From assembly GCA_016713865.1 (NCBI GenBank), contig JADJOG010000049.1:1-64000 (forward strand): 64,000 bases of DNA. Direction: 5' to 3'. Below are positions 1 through 10,527 of the stretch, piece by piece (positions within the stretch are counted from its first letter, which is position 1; each line of letters begins with the position of its first letter). The notes under the pieces were generated by a model. That model did no database searches. It was given only the letters and a program-made list of their open reading frames with translations, and had not been told where the DNA came from. This stretch comes from Flavobacteriales bacterium (GTDB taxonomy: Bacteria; Bacteroidota; Bacteroidia; Flavobacteriales_F; PHOS-HE28). The position numbers and the translations under genes were made by a program.

Positions 1-347
1 GACCGTCGTGCGGTCGAATTCGCCTTCGCGCTTCCGCCAGAGCTGAAGCTGAACCGAAACGAGGGCAGGTCATTTTGCGCAGCGCCTTTGGCGAACTGCT
101 TCCGAAAGAGGTGCTCACCCGGCCGAAACAAGGCTTCGAGGTGCCGCTGAAGCCGCTTTTCCTTGGCCCGTTGGCCGGGCTGCTGGACAACTTGCTCACC
201 GAAACTAGCGTGCGCGAAGCCGGGCTGGAATGGAATGCCGTGCAAAACGTGCGGAGGCGACTGCAATCGCGATCACCGGGCGGCGCTCAGGCAACTTTGC
301 ATGCACTGGCCGTCTTCATGGCGTGGTGGAAAACACGGAAACCCTGA
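1..347 (+). CDS. asnB: Asparagine synthetase (glutamine-hydrolysing), C-terminal end only
   Basis: This is the 3' end of an AsnB-type amidotransferase, which makes asparagine (or amidates a sugar or peptide precursor) from glutamine and ATP. The start lies outside the window. Frame 1 gives a segment beginning DRRAVEFAFALPPELKLN and, after a shift near 66-76, frame 3 gives LRSAFGELLPKEVLTRPKQG followed by FEVPL; the R-P-K-x-G-F-E-V-P block is the typical end of the synthetase domain. The single frame change inside a conserved block suggests a base-call indel. It precedes a polysaccharide cluster, where asnB-like genes often occur, so a role in sugar modification rather than asparagine supply is possible. 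Confidence 0.75.
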   Translation, partial: PSCGRIRLRASARAEAEPKRGQVILRSAFGELLPKEVLTRPKQGFEVPLKPLFLGPLAGLLDNLLTETSVREAGLEWNAVQNVRRRLQSRSPGGAQATLHALAVFMAWWKTRKP

Positions 348-392
348 GGTGGAATTGAGTCCACCGGGACCGGGTACCTTCGCCAGCCGATC

Positions 393-1630
393 ATGCCACG
401 CGTTCTACAGATCCTCAACCGCTTCAACCTAGGAGGCCCCACGCACAATGCGGCCTACCTCACCCGGTACATGGCGCCTGAGTTCGAGACGCTGCTCATC
501 GGTGGAAGTCAGGAGGCCACCGAGGCCGGGAGCCAATACATCACCAAGAGCATGGGCGTTGAGCCCATGATCCTGCCTGAGCTCCAACGCGAGGTAGCCC
601 CATGGCGGGATCGTGCGGCCTACCGGCGCATCAAGCAGGTGATCAAGGACTTCAAGCCCGATATCGTGCATACCCATGCCGCGAAGGCCGGCGCCGTTGG
701 TCGCATGGCCGCAGCTGATCTAGGCGTGAAGGGCATCGTCCACACCTTCCACGGGCATGTGTTTCACAGCTACTTCGGCGCGCTGCGAACTGCGATGTAC
801 AAGAACATCGAGCGCTATCTGGCGCGGCGCACCTCTCGGATCATCGCCATCAGCGAGCGGCAGCGCGAAGAATTGGTCGATGAGCACCCGATCTGCGACG
901 GCTCGAAGGTGGATGCGATCCGGTTGGGCTTCGACCTGATGCCCTTCCAGCTGGAACAGGAGCAAGCGCGCGTTGTTCCGCAGAGTGTACGGCGTGGCGG
1001 ACGATGAACTGGCCGTTGGCATCGTGGGGCGCTTGGTGCCGATCAAGAACCACGACCTCTTCCTAGAGGTGATCTCACGCGTTCGGAAGCGCACGGGCCT
1101 GAAGCTGCGGGCATTCATCGTGGGTGATGGCGAGGAACGGGAGCGCTTACAGGCGCAAACGGCCAAGCTCGGCCTCAGTCAGGCAATGGGGCCCTATTTC
1201 AACGGGCACCCCTTCGGCCACGGCGTGAACGGCAAGCCCATGGTGCAGCGGGCCGAGGTGACCTTCACGAGCTGGATCAAAGAGGTTGACATCGTGAATG
1301 CTGGCCTGGACATCGCGATGCTCACCAGCTTGAACGAAGGCACCCCGGTGAGCCTGATTGAGGCACAGGCGAGCAATCGCCCCGTGGTGACCACCGATGT
1401 GGGCGGATCCGCAACATTGTGAAGGTCGATGAAACGGCACCTCGTGCCCTCGGGCGATGCGGATTGCCTGGCCGATGCTCTGGAGCGATTGGCCCAGAAT
1501 GCCGCCCTGCGTACCCGTATGGGAAACGGCGGCTGATTCCGTGCGGGAACGCATCATCCTACACGCGGCTCATCGATGATACGGCCCGGCCTCTACCGGG
1601 AACTGCTCTCCCAGCGTGCCAATGGGCTGA
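393..1630 (+). CDS. Family 4 glycosyltransferase (frameshifted)
   Basis: A GT-B fold glycosyltransferase that would add a sugar to a lipid-linked surface polysaccharide precursor at the cytoplasmic membrane. The N-terminal half (393-~970) contains NLGGPTHNAAYLTRYMAP and the DIVHTHAAKAGAVGRMAA donor-domain block. The C-terminal half (~970-1410) contains VGRLVPIKNHDLFL and the nucleotide-sugar motif LNEGTPVSLIEAQASNRPVV. The frame changes near 968, 1410, 1430 and 1530. The tail is recoverable as HLVPSGDADCLADALERLA and then LYRELLSQRANG. The ATG at 393 follows a TACCTTCG box by 10 nt. Length after correction is about 410 residues, normal for the family. Acceptor sugar unknown. Confidence 0.75.
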
Positions 1631-1649
1631 TCGCCACATTTGGCCGCAC

Positions 1650-2428
1650 ATGCCCAATCCTTACCGAACCCTCTGGGGCGCCTTGCTGGTTATCGTGCTT
1701 GCTTCGGGCCGCACGATCAACCGCGACATCATGTTCAAGACACCGCCTCGATCACACCTTCGATGCGTTCACGGACACCAGCGATGTCTCGCGCAGGGGT
1801 GAGGCCGCAGCCCAACGATATATTGCAATTCAGGCTCTTCGCCAACGACGGCTTCAAGATGATCGACCTGGTGAGTGAAGGAGGGACGCGCGAGGCCGCC
1901 TTCCTGAACAGGACGATCTTCAGCTATGTCATTGAGAGCGACGGTTATTGCAAGCTGCCTCTGCTGGGCCGAGTACCCTTGGCAGGGAAGTCGTTGCTTG
2001 AAGCGGAGATGTACCTCGAAGAGCGCTACTCCACCTACTACCAGAGGCCCTACGTGCAGCTGCTCGTGATCAATCGGCGCGTGGTGGTTTTCCCCGGCGG
2101 CGGAGGCGATGCGCGCATCATTCCCATCGAGAACAACAATACCACCTTGCTTGAGGCCTTGGCCTTGGCTGGCGGCATGGCCAAACGGGGCGACGCACGA
2201 CGCGTTAAGCTCTTCCGGCTCAAGCCCGATGGGCGCCGCGCCGTCCATCAGTTCGACCTCTCCGACATCGAGGGCCTGCAGTTCGCAGACATCGTGCTTC
2301 AGGGCGACGACATCATCTACGCAACCGAACCCGAATTGGCGCGTGAAGCTCTGAGGGACCTAACACCGGTCATCACCCTCATCACCAGCATCGGGCTCGT
2401 CATCAGCGTGGTGCGCAGCTTCGCCTGA
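1650..2428 (+). CDS. Wza-like polysaccharide export outer-membrane lipoprotein (frameshifted)
   Basis: Outer-membrane exporter with polysaccharide-export and SLBB domains, partner of the Wzc-like kinase directly downstream. The ATG at 1650 starts MPNPYRTLWGALLVIVLASG, a signal sequence running into a damaged lipobox (a Cys is expected right after LAS). The frame changes near 1750 and again near 1800. The conserved body (QPNDILQFRLFANDG, later RPYVQLLVINRRVVVFPGGG and NTTLLEALALAGGMA) is in frame 2 to the stop at 2428. The C-terminus ends in a short hydrophobic helix. Downstream, the wzc-like gene follows within about 20 nt, as in exopolysaccharide operons. The family assignment is firm; the polymer is unknown. 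Confidence 0.77.
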
Positions 2429-2443
2429 TAAGCCGCGCCACGC

Positions 2444-4912
2444 ATGGTCGCAGAAGGAGGTCACCAACCGCGCTGTCAGCCTGGAGAGCTACAAGCAGCG
2501 CATCACGAACTTCAGCAACGAGTTCGACCTCGGGCTCTTCATTCACATCCTGCGGCGGAGCATGCCATGGGTGGTGCTGGTGCTGCTGCTCTCAGGTGCA
2601 TCGGCCGCGCTCTACCTGCGCTACACCGTGCCCATCTACGAGTCGAAGACCATTCTGCAGCTCGGCGGCAGCAACACGGCGCAGCAAGTGCTCTTGGTGA
2701 GCAGCTTCATCGAAGAGCAGAACATCGGGGTTGACATGCACTTCATGCGCAGTCCCTTCTTCATCAATATGGTACTCGACAGGCTGCCCTTGGAGGTGAG
2801 CTATTTCAACCGCGGCCAGATACTGACGGAGGAGTATTAAGGCAAGAACTCGTTCTTCAACCTGACGGAGGGTGACTGCGGCCGATAGCAGCATCCGGAT
2901 CAACCCATGCATCTCGACTTTTCGCAACCCGACCGCATGGAGGTCACACACGATAGGCGGACGATTGTTCATGAGGTATTCCGCGGAACTCGTATGTGAC
3001 GATGTTGCATTTCTCGGGTCGGCCTGATGTGGGCGACCACCCCATACTCAACGACCCGGATGCGAAATCGAGCTTTTACCTGAAGATCAACAGTCGGCAA
3101 CGCTTATTGGAAAAATACACGAAGCAGATCTGGGTGAACTCGCAGGATTACACCACCAAATCGGTCGATATCCTGTGTCAGGACCCGAATCCCTACATCG
3201 CCCGGGACCTCGCTCAGACGATGGCCGAGACCTATATCTACTATGATGTGCAGCGACAGAGCAGCAGTGCCGCAAGCGTGATCGACTTCATCCGGAACCA
3301 AAAGGACACCACCTACAAGGAGTTGCGCGACCTGGAGCGCATCATGCAGGGGCATGCAGAGCGACAACCGCGTGGGCTGACCTCACAGCCCCGAGACCCC
3401 ATTGCTGCTGGAGCGCTCGGAGAAATACGAGGATGAGCTCGTGCGCCTCATCCTTGATGTGGAACTGCTCACTGCTCTGGAGCGGGCGACATCCATAGAA
3501 GGAAGCGAGATCAATGCGAACGACCTGCTCCCATTGCTTCTGGGAACCAAGTACGAGAATACGCTCTCTACCCCATTGCGCCTTCTCCAGCAGCGGATCG
3601 ATGAGCGCGACCTGCTCCGAATAGAAGCCACACCCGTGCATCCTTCTTTGGCGGCTTCCGAAGAACGAGTCGCAACGCAGAAGCGCGTGCTGCTTGAGTC
3701 GTTGCGGCGCATGAAGGAGGGCGCCGAGCGCCAACGCGACGACCTGAAGCGGCAGTTGGGCATCCTCGACAGCCAATCTGCGATCCTGCCTGAGAAGGAA
3801 ATCGAATGGTCGAGTGCAGCGTGTATTCAGCATCAATCAGAAATTCTACACGCTGCTTCTCGAGAAAGAGGTGGAGTATCGCATCAGCAAAGCCGGATTC
3901 GTGCCGCAGAACCGCATCCTGCAGAATGCAACGCTAGCAGGGTCGCCTGTTTCGCCGAATAAAGAGATGGTGATCGGCTCGTACCTCATGGTTGGCGTCA
4001 TCGTTTGCCTGCTCATTCTGCTCGTGCGCTACATCCTGCACGACAACATTCACCACGCTCAACGACATAGCCAAGCTCAGCCACGCCAGCATCGGCATTC
4101 TGGGGCATGGTGCCGAAGTACAAGTACGAGATCCCCGTTTCTGAGCTCCCGATCGACAAGAACCCCAAGAGCCTGATCGCCGAGGCATTCCGGACCGTTC
4201 GCACGAACATGCAATTCGTTGACAACACGGCGGGCCCCAAGGTGGTGGCGATCACCAGCACCATCTCCGGCGAGGGGAAGACCTTCGTGGCAATGAACCT
4301 GGCCGGCATCATCTCCTTCAGCGGCAAACGGGTGATCATCCTTGACCTTGACATGCGCAAACCGAAGATCCATCTGGGCTTCGATGTGGACAACATACGC
4401 GGCATGAGCACGGTGCTCATCGGCAAGGACACGCTCACGGACTGCATCCGCCACAGCAGCCCGAGGGCCTCATTTCATCACAGCTGGTCCGATCCCTCCG
4501 AACTCCTGAGCCGATCATCAGCCCGCGGATGCAGGAGGTGCTGGTGGAACTGAAGCAGCAGCCAGCGACGTGGTGCTGCTCGATAATCCCCCGGTGGCCT
4601 GGTCACCGATGGCATCCCGATGATCCAGTTGGCCGACTACCCGATCACATCTTCCGAAGCGATTACAGCAAGAAGCAATCGTGCAGAATGTGGACCGCCT
4701 GGATCAACGAGAACAGCATCAAGCGACTGAGCTGCGTGCTCAACGGAGTGGATGTGGATCGCAACCGCTACGGCTACAACTACGGTTATGGCTACGGTTA
4801 CGGCTATGGCTACGGCTATGGCAGCGGCTATGCAGGCGGCTACTACGAGGATCGTCCGGCCACCAAGCGCGGCAAGACCGGCTTCCTGGCCAACCTATTC
4901 GGAAAATCATGA
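2444..4912 (+). CDS. Wzc-like chain-length determinant / BY-type tyrosine autokinase (many frameshifts)
   Basis: Inner-membrane co-polymerase that controls polysaccharide chain length and export by tyrosine autophosphorylation. It is split over at least seven frame segments but colinear with one ~820-residue protein. Visible parts are an N-terminal membrane helix (SMPWVVLVLLLSGASAALYL, ~2560-2620), a Wzz domain with coiled coil (~2600-3830), a second helix (~3970-4035), then the kinase with Walker A SGEGKT (~4267) and Walker A' VIILDLDMRKPK (~4337). The Walker B strand DVVLLDNPP near 4566 is readable only across a shift. The tail (4765-4850) is an unusual alternating Gly-Tyr run standing in for the usual tyrosine cluster. 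The true start is uncertain: the protein frame is open upstream of the ATG at 2444, which is itself in another frame. The stop overlaps rfbC. Confidence 0.8.
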
Positions 4913-5451
4913 TGGACATTGAGCGCTTCCCATTGGATGGATTGGTGCTGCTGAAGCCACGGGTCTTCGCTGATGAACGAGGCGCCTTCATGGAGACCTT
5001 CAGCCAACGCCGCATTGACGAGGCGATCGGTGCCCAACGTTTCGTGCAGGACAACGAGAGCATCCGCGCCAAGCGTGCTGCGGGCCTGTCATTCCAAGCC
5101 GTGCCTTTCGCAGGCCAGGGCAAGCTGGTGCGGGTCCGCGCGGAGCAGCCATCGACGTCTGCGTTGACATTCGACGTGACAGGGCCGACATACGGGCAGC
5201 ATGTGAAGGTGCGCCTGGCAGCGGATGCGACTTCTCTGCTCTGGGTGCCAGCTGGTTTCGCGCACGGGTTCGTTGCCGGAAGAAGGCACAACATTCACAA
5301 AATGCACGGCGCAATACCAGCCCAGCGCAGAAGCGCACCATCCGCTGGAACGACCCCGGACTTCGGCATCGATTGGGGAGTGAGCGAGCGCCTCGTGAGT
5401 GCCAAGGACCTCAGGACTCCGTTCGCAGGGCCGTGGGACCCGCCGAAGTGA
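4909..5451 (+). CDS. rfbC: dTDP-4-dehydrorhamnose 3,5-epimerase (internally frameshifted)
   Basis: RmlC-type cupin epimerase of dTDP-L-rhamnose synthesis, providing a sugar for the surface polymer. ATG at 4909 overlaps the kinase stop (ATGATG arrangement; 4912 is an equally good start). Recognisable blocks are KPRVFADERGAFMETF, FVQDNES, SPTYG-like PTYGQHVKVRLA and VPAGFAHGF. Between 5070 and 5190 the text should read VLRGLHFQ and DVCVDIRRDSPTYG but is out of frame, and again after 5275 (EEGTTFTKCTAQYQPSAEA is in another frame). The compensating shifts keep one open frame, so a gene caller would report an intact but partly wrong protein of 180 residues. The stop overlaps the next GTG start. 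Confidence 0.77.
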   Translation: MMDIERFPLDGLVLLKPRVFADERGAFMETFSQRRIDEAIGAQRFVQDNESIRAKRAAGLSFQAVPFAGQGKLVRVRAEQPSTSALTFDVTGPTYGQHVKVRLAADATSLLWVPAGFAHGFVAGRRHNIHKMHGAIPAQRRSAPSAGTTPDFGIDWGVSERLVSAKDLRTPFAGPWDPPK

Positions 5452-6542
5452 GCACCCCATGGCCTATTAGCATTGCCCAGCTCTTCCTCATCTATTCCGG
5501 CCTCTTCTTCGCGGCCTTGGTCTTCAGCCTGTTGATCAACTCGCTGTTCATGCGCTTCGCGCGGAATCTGGGCATCCGCGAGAAGGACCAGCTTATTGAG
5601 CGCTGGAGCGCCAGCTCAAGCCACGCTGGAGGCATCGGCTTCTTCATCGTGTTCCTCACCTGCTTCACGCTTCACGGCGTGCTCTTCCCATCGGAAGGCG
5701 CTGGCACGCTGCGTCCAGAACTGCTGGGCCTGCTGGCCGCTACTGCCTTGGGTTTCCTCATGGGCCTTGCCGATGATGCCTACAACACGCGGCCCGTGCT
5801 CAAATTCCTCGTGCAATTGGCCTGCGGCGCCCTGCTGATCGCGAGCGGCACCTGCATCGAACTGTTCGAGTCGCACTCCGCCAATGTGGTGCTCACCCTC
5901 TTCTGGGTGGTGGGCATGATGAACTCGATCAACATGCTCGACAACATGGACGCCGTATCCACAGTGGCCTCCATATCCATACTCGCCGCAGGGATACTCA
6001 CGATGCTCGCGACCGGCATGCAGGACCCCGCCTTCATGGTGCTGCTGGTTGGCTCCATGGCCTCGTTGAGCGGTTTCCTCTTCTTCAACTGGAACCCATC
6101 GCGCATGTTCATGGGCGACACTGGCAGCCAGTTCCTCGGCGTGCTAATCGCATTCGTGGGCATCCGCCTCTTCTGGAATGGGCACGGCCCTACCGGAGCA
6201 TGGGAACCTGCGCGCCAGGTGCTGGCCCCCATCATCGTGTTCCTACTGCCTATCGCCGACACCACCACCGTTTCCATCAACCGGATGCTTCGTGGTAAGA
6301 GCCCCTTCGTTGGAGGCCGGGATCACACAACGCATCACCTCAGCTACCTCGGTCTGAGCGATGGCCAAGTAGCGCTCACTTTCATAGGGATAGGCCTGCT
6401 GAACACATTCCTCGCATACGTGATTTTCCGCTACATAGAAATCTGGCAGAACCTGCATACAGCCATCTTCGTTTCATACGCTTTACTCGTCTTCGGCACG
6501 TTATTCATCATAACGCGACGCTCCAGCCCACCGGCAACATGA
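5448..6542 (+). CDS. WecA/TagO-type undecaprenyl-phosphate sugar-1-phosphate transferase
   Basis: Polytopic membrane enzyme of the MraY/WecA/TagO family that transfers a HexNAc-1-phosphate from UDP-sugar to undecaprenyl phosphate, starting lipid-linked polymer synthesis. I choose the GTG at 5448, overlapping the rfbC stop by 3 nt; the open frame continues upstream to 5373 but that part overlaps rfbC. From this start the protein is 364 residues with about ten membrane helices. Catalytic aspartates: DD at 109-110, NMLDNMD at 162-168, and the MGDTGS block around 222-227. Frame is intact, unlike the upstream genes. ATGA overlap with the next gene indicates one operon. Confidence 0.87.
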   Translation: MSTPWPISIAQLFLIYSGLFFAALVFSLLINSLFMRFARNLGIREKDQLIERWSASSSHAGGIGFFIVFLTCFTLHGVLFPSEGAGTLRPELLGLLAATALGFLMGLADDAYNTRPVLKFLVQLACGALLIASGTCIELFESHSANVVLTLFWVVGMMNSINMLDNMDAVSTVASISILAAGILTMLATGMQDPAFMVLLVGSMASLSGFLFFNWNPSRMFMGDTGSQFLGVLIAFVGIRLFWNGHGPTGAWEPARQVLAPIIVFLLPIADTTTVSINRMLRGKSPFVGGRDHTTHHLSYLGLSDGQVALTFIGIGLLNTFLAYVIFRYIEIWQNLHTAIFVSYALLVFGTLFIITRRSSPPAT

Positions 6543-7489
6543 ACGCCTTGAAACTGCTCGTCCGAGCCATTCTGCTACTCGTTCTCCTGCTCTCAGGCGC
6601 AGCGGCCAATCTGCTCATCTTCTCTGCCAGCAGCGAAGGAACAGACCTCGATCACCGCCAACGCTTCAACGACGGCTACAAGGTCTTCTCCCTCACCCTG
6701 CCAAACCAGCTCACCTTCTGCAACGAGTCCGTTCCAATGGACCGCATCGATGTGCGTGAACGACTTGATCGCGAGCTGCTGGTGAACACCTATTGGCAGA
6801 GCAACACCCTGCTCGCGCATAAGCGGGCCAACCGCTGGTTCCCGCTTATCGAGTCCATCCTGCAGCGAGAAGGCGTGCCCGACGACATGAAGTACCTGGC
6901 ACTGGTGGAGAGCAACTTCACCAATGTGGTCTCGCCGGCAGGCGCCGCCGGGTACTGGCAGTTCATGAAAGAGACCGGCCAGAACCATGGCCTCGAAGTG
7001 AATGGCGAAGTGGACGAGCGCTATAACGTGGAGAAGAGCACCGTTGCAGCGTGCAAGTACCTGAAGACCGCCTACAAGAAGTACGGTTCATGGGCGCTAG
7101 CAGCCGCCTCATACAATCTCGGGCTCGGTGGCGTCGACAAGCAACTGGGGCGGCAGAAAAAGGAAGACTACTTCGACCTGCTCCTGCCAGAAGAGACCAG
7201 CCGCTACGTGTTCCGCATCCTCGCCATGAAGGAGATCATCCGCGAGCCGGAGCGCTACGGCTTCCACCTGCGTACCCGCGACCTGTACCCGCCTTACAAG
7301 ACCCGGAGCCTTGAGGTGAAAGGCCCCATCGAAGACATCGCCGCCTTCGCCCTGCGCCATAACACGGATTACAAGACCGTGAAGCTGCTGAACCCTTGGC
7401 TGCGCGACACCAAGCTCACCAACAAGGAGGGCAAGACCTACGCGATACTGCTGCCCGCTGAGGGCTTCAACGACGCGATGGCCGACTAG
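6539..7489 (+). CDS. Membrane-anchored lytic transglycosylase (SLT domain)
   Basis: Cleaves the peptidoglycan MurNAc-GlcNAc bond with formation of 1,6-anhydro ends. A short N-terminal membrane anchor or signal (residues 1-30) precedes a goose-type lysozyme/SLT domain: LALVESNF places the catalytic Glu at residue 124, followed by SPAGAAGYWQFM and later WALAAASYNLG. Residues from ~250 on (a region with DIAAFALRHNTDYKTVKLLN) look like a degenerate LysM-like segment in the position where MltD has LysM repeats. 316 residues. ATG overlaps the preceding stop, so it is co-transcribed with the WecA-type gene, which fits wall remodelling during polymer export. Confidence 0.86.
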   Translation: MNALKLLVRAILLLVLLLSGAAANLLIFSASSEGTDLDHRQRFNDGYKVFSLTLPNQLTFCNESVPMDRIDVRERLDRELLVNTYWQSNTLLAHKRANRWFPLIESILQREGVPDDMKYLALVESNFTNVVSPAGAAGYWQFMKETGQNHGLEVNGEVDERYNVEKSTVAACKYLKTAYKKYGSWALAAASYNLGLGGVDKQLGRQKKEDYFDLLLPEETSRYVFRILAMKEIIREPERYGFHLRTRDLYPPYKTRSLEVKGPIEDIAAFALRHNTDYKTVKLLNPWLRDTKLTNKEGKTYAILLPAEGFNDAMAD

Positions 7490-7576
7490 AAACTCGGCAC
7501 CACGAAAGGATTCATCCGGACTGTCCGAAGCTGCCCTTCCCGAAGCGACCTTTGCGCCCCTCTGAAAAGGCGCACA

Positions 7577-10433
7577 GTGACGAAGGATATTGGTACTAAT
7601 GGTTCTGCTGAAGCATTCGCCGAAGAGCACATCGAAGTGCTCGGCGCGCGGGTGCATAATCTGAAAGGCATCGACGTGCGCATCCCGCGCGATCAACTGG
7701 TGGTGATCACTGGCCTGAGCGGCAGCGGCAAGAGCTCATTGGCCTTCGACACGATCCATGCGGAAGGCCAGCGCCGCTACATCGAGACCTTCAACGCCTA
7801 TGCGCGGCAATTCCTCGGCGGCATCGAACGCCCCGATGTGGACCTGATCACTGGCCTGAGTCCTGTAATCGCCATCGAGCAGAAGACGATCAGCCGTAAC
7901 CCGCGCAGCACCGTGGGCACCGTAACGGAGATCTACGACCTGCTCCGCCTGCTGTACGCGCGCATCGCCGACGCCTTCAGCTACGAGACCGGCGAAGCGA
8001 TGATCCGTTTCACCGATCAGCAGATCATCCAGCTCGTCACCGAAGCATATGCCGAGAAGGAAGTGCTGATCCTGGCTCCGCTGGTGCGCGGTCGCAAGGG
8101 CCATTACCGCGAGCTCTTCGAGCAATTGCTGCGTCAGGGATTCCTGCGCGCCCGTGCCGATGGCGAAGTGATCGACCTCACCTCGCGCCCGCGACTCGAT
8201 CGCTACAAGGTGCACGACATCGAACTGGTGGTTTACCGCATCAAGGTGAACGAAGGCAGCGCCAAGCGATTGGGCGAGACCATCCTCACCGCCATGAAGT
8301 ATGGCAAAGGCAGCCTCATGGTGGTTGAAGCCAAAGGCCAGCATCAGCCGCGCTTCCTCAGCAGGCACCTCATGTGCCCCACCACCGGCATCGCTTACGA
8401 GGAACCGGAACCGAATCTCTTCAGTTTCAACAGCCCGTATGGCGCTTGTCCGCGATGCAGCGGCTTGGGGCAGGTCACGGAAGTGGCGCTGGACAAGATC
8501 GTCCCCGATCGGAAGAAGAGCATCCGCAAAGGCGCCATCGTGGCCATCGGCAGCGCGAAGAACTCGTGGGTGTTCAAGCAGATCGAAGCGGTGCTGGAGA
8601 ACTTCGGCCACGACTTGGACACGCCCGTTGAGGAGATGGAAGATTCTGTTCTTGCCGCATTGCTCAACGGCATGGACGAGCCGCTGCGCGTGAGCAGCAG
8701 CGTGGGCCTCAGCGATCGCACTGTGCAGTTCGAGGGCATCATCCCGTTCATCCTCGAACAGGCGGAAGAAGGTCCGAAGACTGCGCAGAAATGGGCGGCG
8801 GGATTCACGCACATGGTGGCCTGCCCCGAGTGCAAAGGCGCACGCCTGAAGAAGACCGCGCTGCACTTCCGCATCGATGGCAAGAACATCACGGAGCTGG
8901 CGCAGTTCTCATTCACCGAGCTGCATGCCTTCATGAAGGGCCTCGTTGATCGGCTCGAAGGCAACAAGGCCATCATCGCCAAGGAAGTGGTGAAGGAGAT
9001 CACCGCGCGGAGCGGATTCCTGCTCGATGTTGGTCTGGAGTACCTCACGCTCGATCGCAGCGCGCGATCGCTCAGCGGCGGCGAGGCGCAGCGCATCCGA
9101 CTAGCCACGCAGATCGGCAGCCAGCTCACGGGCGTGCTTTACATCCTCGACGAGCCCAGCATCGGCCTGCACCAGCGCGACGACCAGCGCTTGATCGGCA
9201 GCTTGCGCAGCTTGCGCGATGGCGGCAACAGCGTGCTGGTTGTGGAGCACGACAAGGAGATGATGATGAGCGCCGACCACTTGATCGACATCGGTCCCGG
9301 TGCCGGTGAGCACGGCGGCCGCATCGTGGCGCAGGGCCATCCGAAGAACCTCGCGCAAGGCGATAGCGTGACCGCGCGCTACCTGCGCAACGAGCTGCGC
9401 ATCGAAGTGCCCGCTATTCGCCGCCAAGGCAATGGCAAGCGACTCACGCTGCGCGGCGCGAAAGGCAATAACCTGAAGGAGGTTGACGTGGACTTCCCGC
9501 TGGGCACCTTCATCTGCGTGACGGGCGTGAGCGGCAGCGGCAAGAGCACCTTCATCGGCGATACGCTCTACCCCATCCTCAGCAAGCACTTCTATCGCAG
9601 CGATGTGCATCCCCTGCCCTACCAGAGCATCAAGGGCCTGGAGCACATCGACAAGGTGATCGAAGTGGACCAGAGCCCGATCGGCCGCACGCCTCGCAGC
9701 AACCCCGCCACCTACACGGGCCTTTTCGATCACATCCGCGAGCTGTATGCACAACTCCCGAGCGCGAAGATCCGCGGGTACAAGAGCGGCCGCTTCAGCT
9801 TCAACACGGCCGGTGGTCGCTGCGAGACTTGCAAAGGCGCTGGCGTGCGCACCATCGAGATGAACTTCCTGCCCGCTGTGCATGTACCCTGCGAGACCTG
9901 TCGCGGCAAGCGCTACGATCGCGAAACGCTCGAGGTGCGCTTCAAAGGCAAGAGCATCGCCGATGTGCTGGACATGCCAGTGGAAGAAGCTGCTATGCAC
10001 TTCGCCGACATCCCGCAGATCAACCAGAAGCTGCGCACCCTGCTCGATGTGGGCCTTGGCTATGTGAAGCTCGGTCAGAGCAGCACCACGCTGAGCGGTG
10101 GCGAAGCACAGCGCATCAAGCTGGCCACTGAACTCACCAAGAAGGGCACCGGCAACACCTTCTACATCCTCGACGAGCCAACCACGGGCCTGCACTTCGA
10201 CGATGTGAAGCAGTTGATCGATGTGCTGCAACGCTTGGTGGAGCAAGGGAACACGGTGCTGGTGATCGAGCACAACCTCGACCTGATGAAAGTGGCCGAC
10301 CATGTGATCGACATGGGGCCTGAAGGTGGCGCTGGCGGAGGCATGGTGGTAGCGCGTGGCACGCCGGAGGAAGTGGTGATGATAGGGCGCGGGCACACGT
10401 GGCCCCTTCCTGAAAGTGGAGCTTTCGACTTGA
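7577..10433 (+). CDS. uvrA: Excinuclease ABC subunit A
   Basis: DNA-damage recognition ATPase of nucleotide excision repair. Two ABC modules: Walker A GLSGSGKSS at residues 46-54 and GVSGSGKST near 650-658, with LSGGEAQRI signatures near 499 and 839. Zinc-binding pairs are CPRCSGLG, CPECKGA, and the CETCKGAG/CETCRGK pair near 749-780. GTG at 7577 is chosen; a GACCTTTG box lies 19 nt upstream. The real C-terminus should read HTGPFLKVELST and stop at 10433, but a one-base shift at ~10385-10405 makes the open frame run on to 10531 and overlap the next gene. So the last ~35 residues of the uncorrected product are spurious. Confidence 0.95.
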
Positions 10434-10527
10434 GGTTGTCCAGCCTGATGGTTGAAAACAGGGCACGGCTGGTTGCTTTTCGCCAAGAGATGCTGGCATT
10501 CCTTCGCAAGGAGACAGCAGGTACAAC

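Noticed and set aside
4765..4850. Microsatellite-type DNA repeat as an independent element
   Set aside because: The repeat is in frame as Gly-Tyr codons at the normal position of the BY-kinase tyrosine tail, so it is part of the gene.
7736..10486. Long open frames antisense to uvrA (up to 461 codons)
   Set aside because: They are shadows of a GC-rich conserved gene on the other strand; none shows recognisable protein motifs, and uvrA explains the codon pattern.
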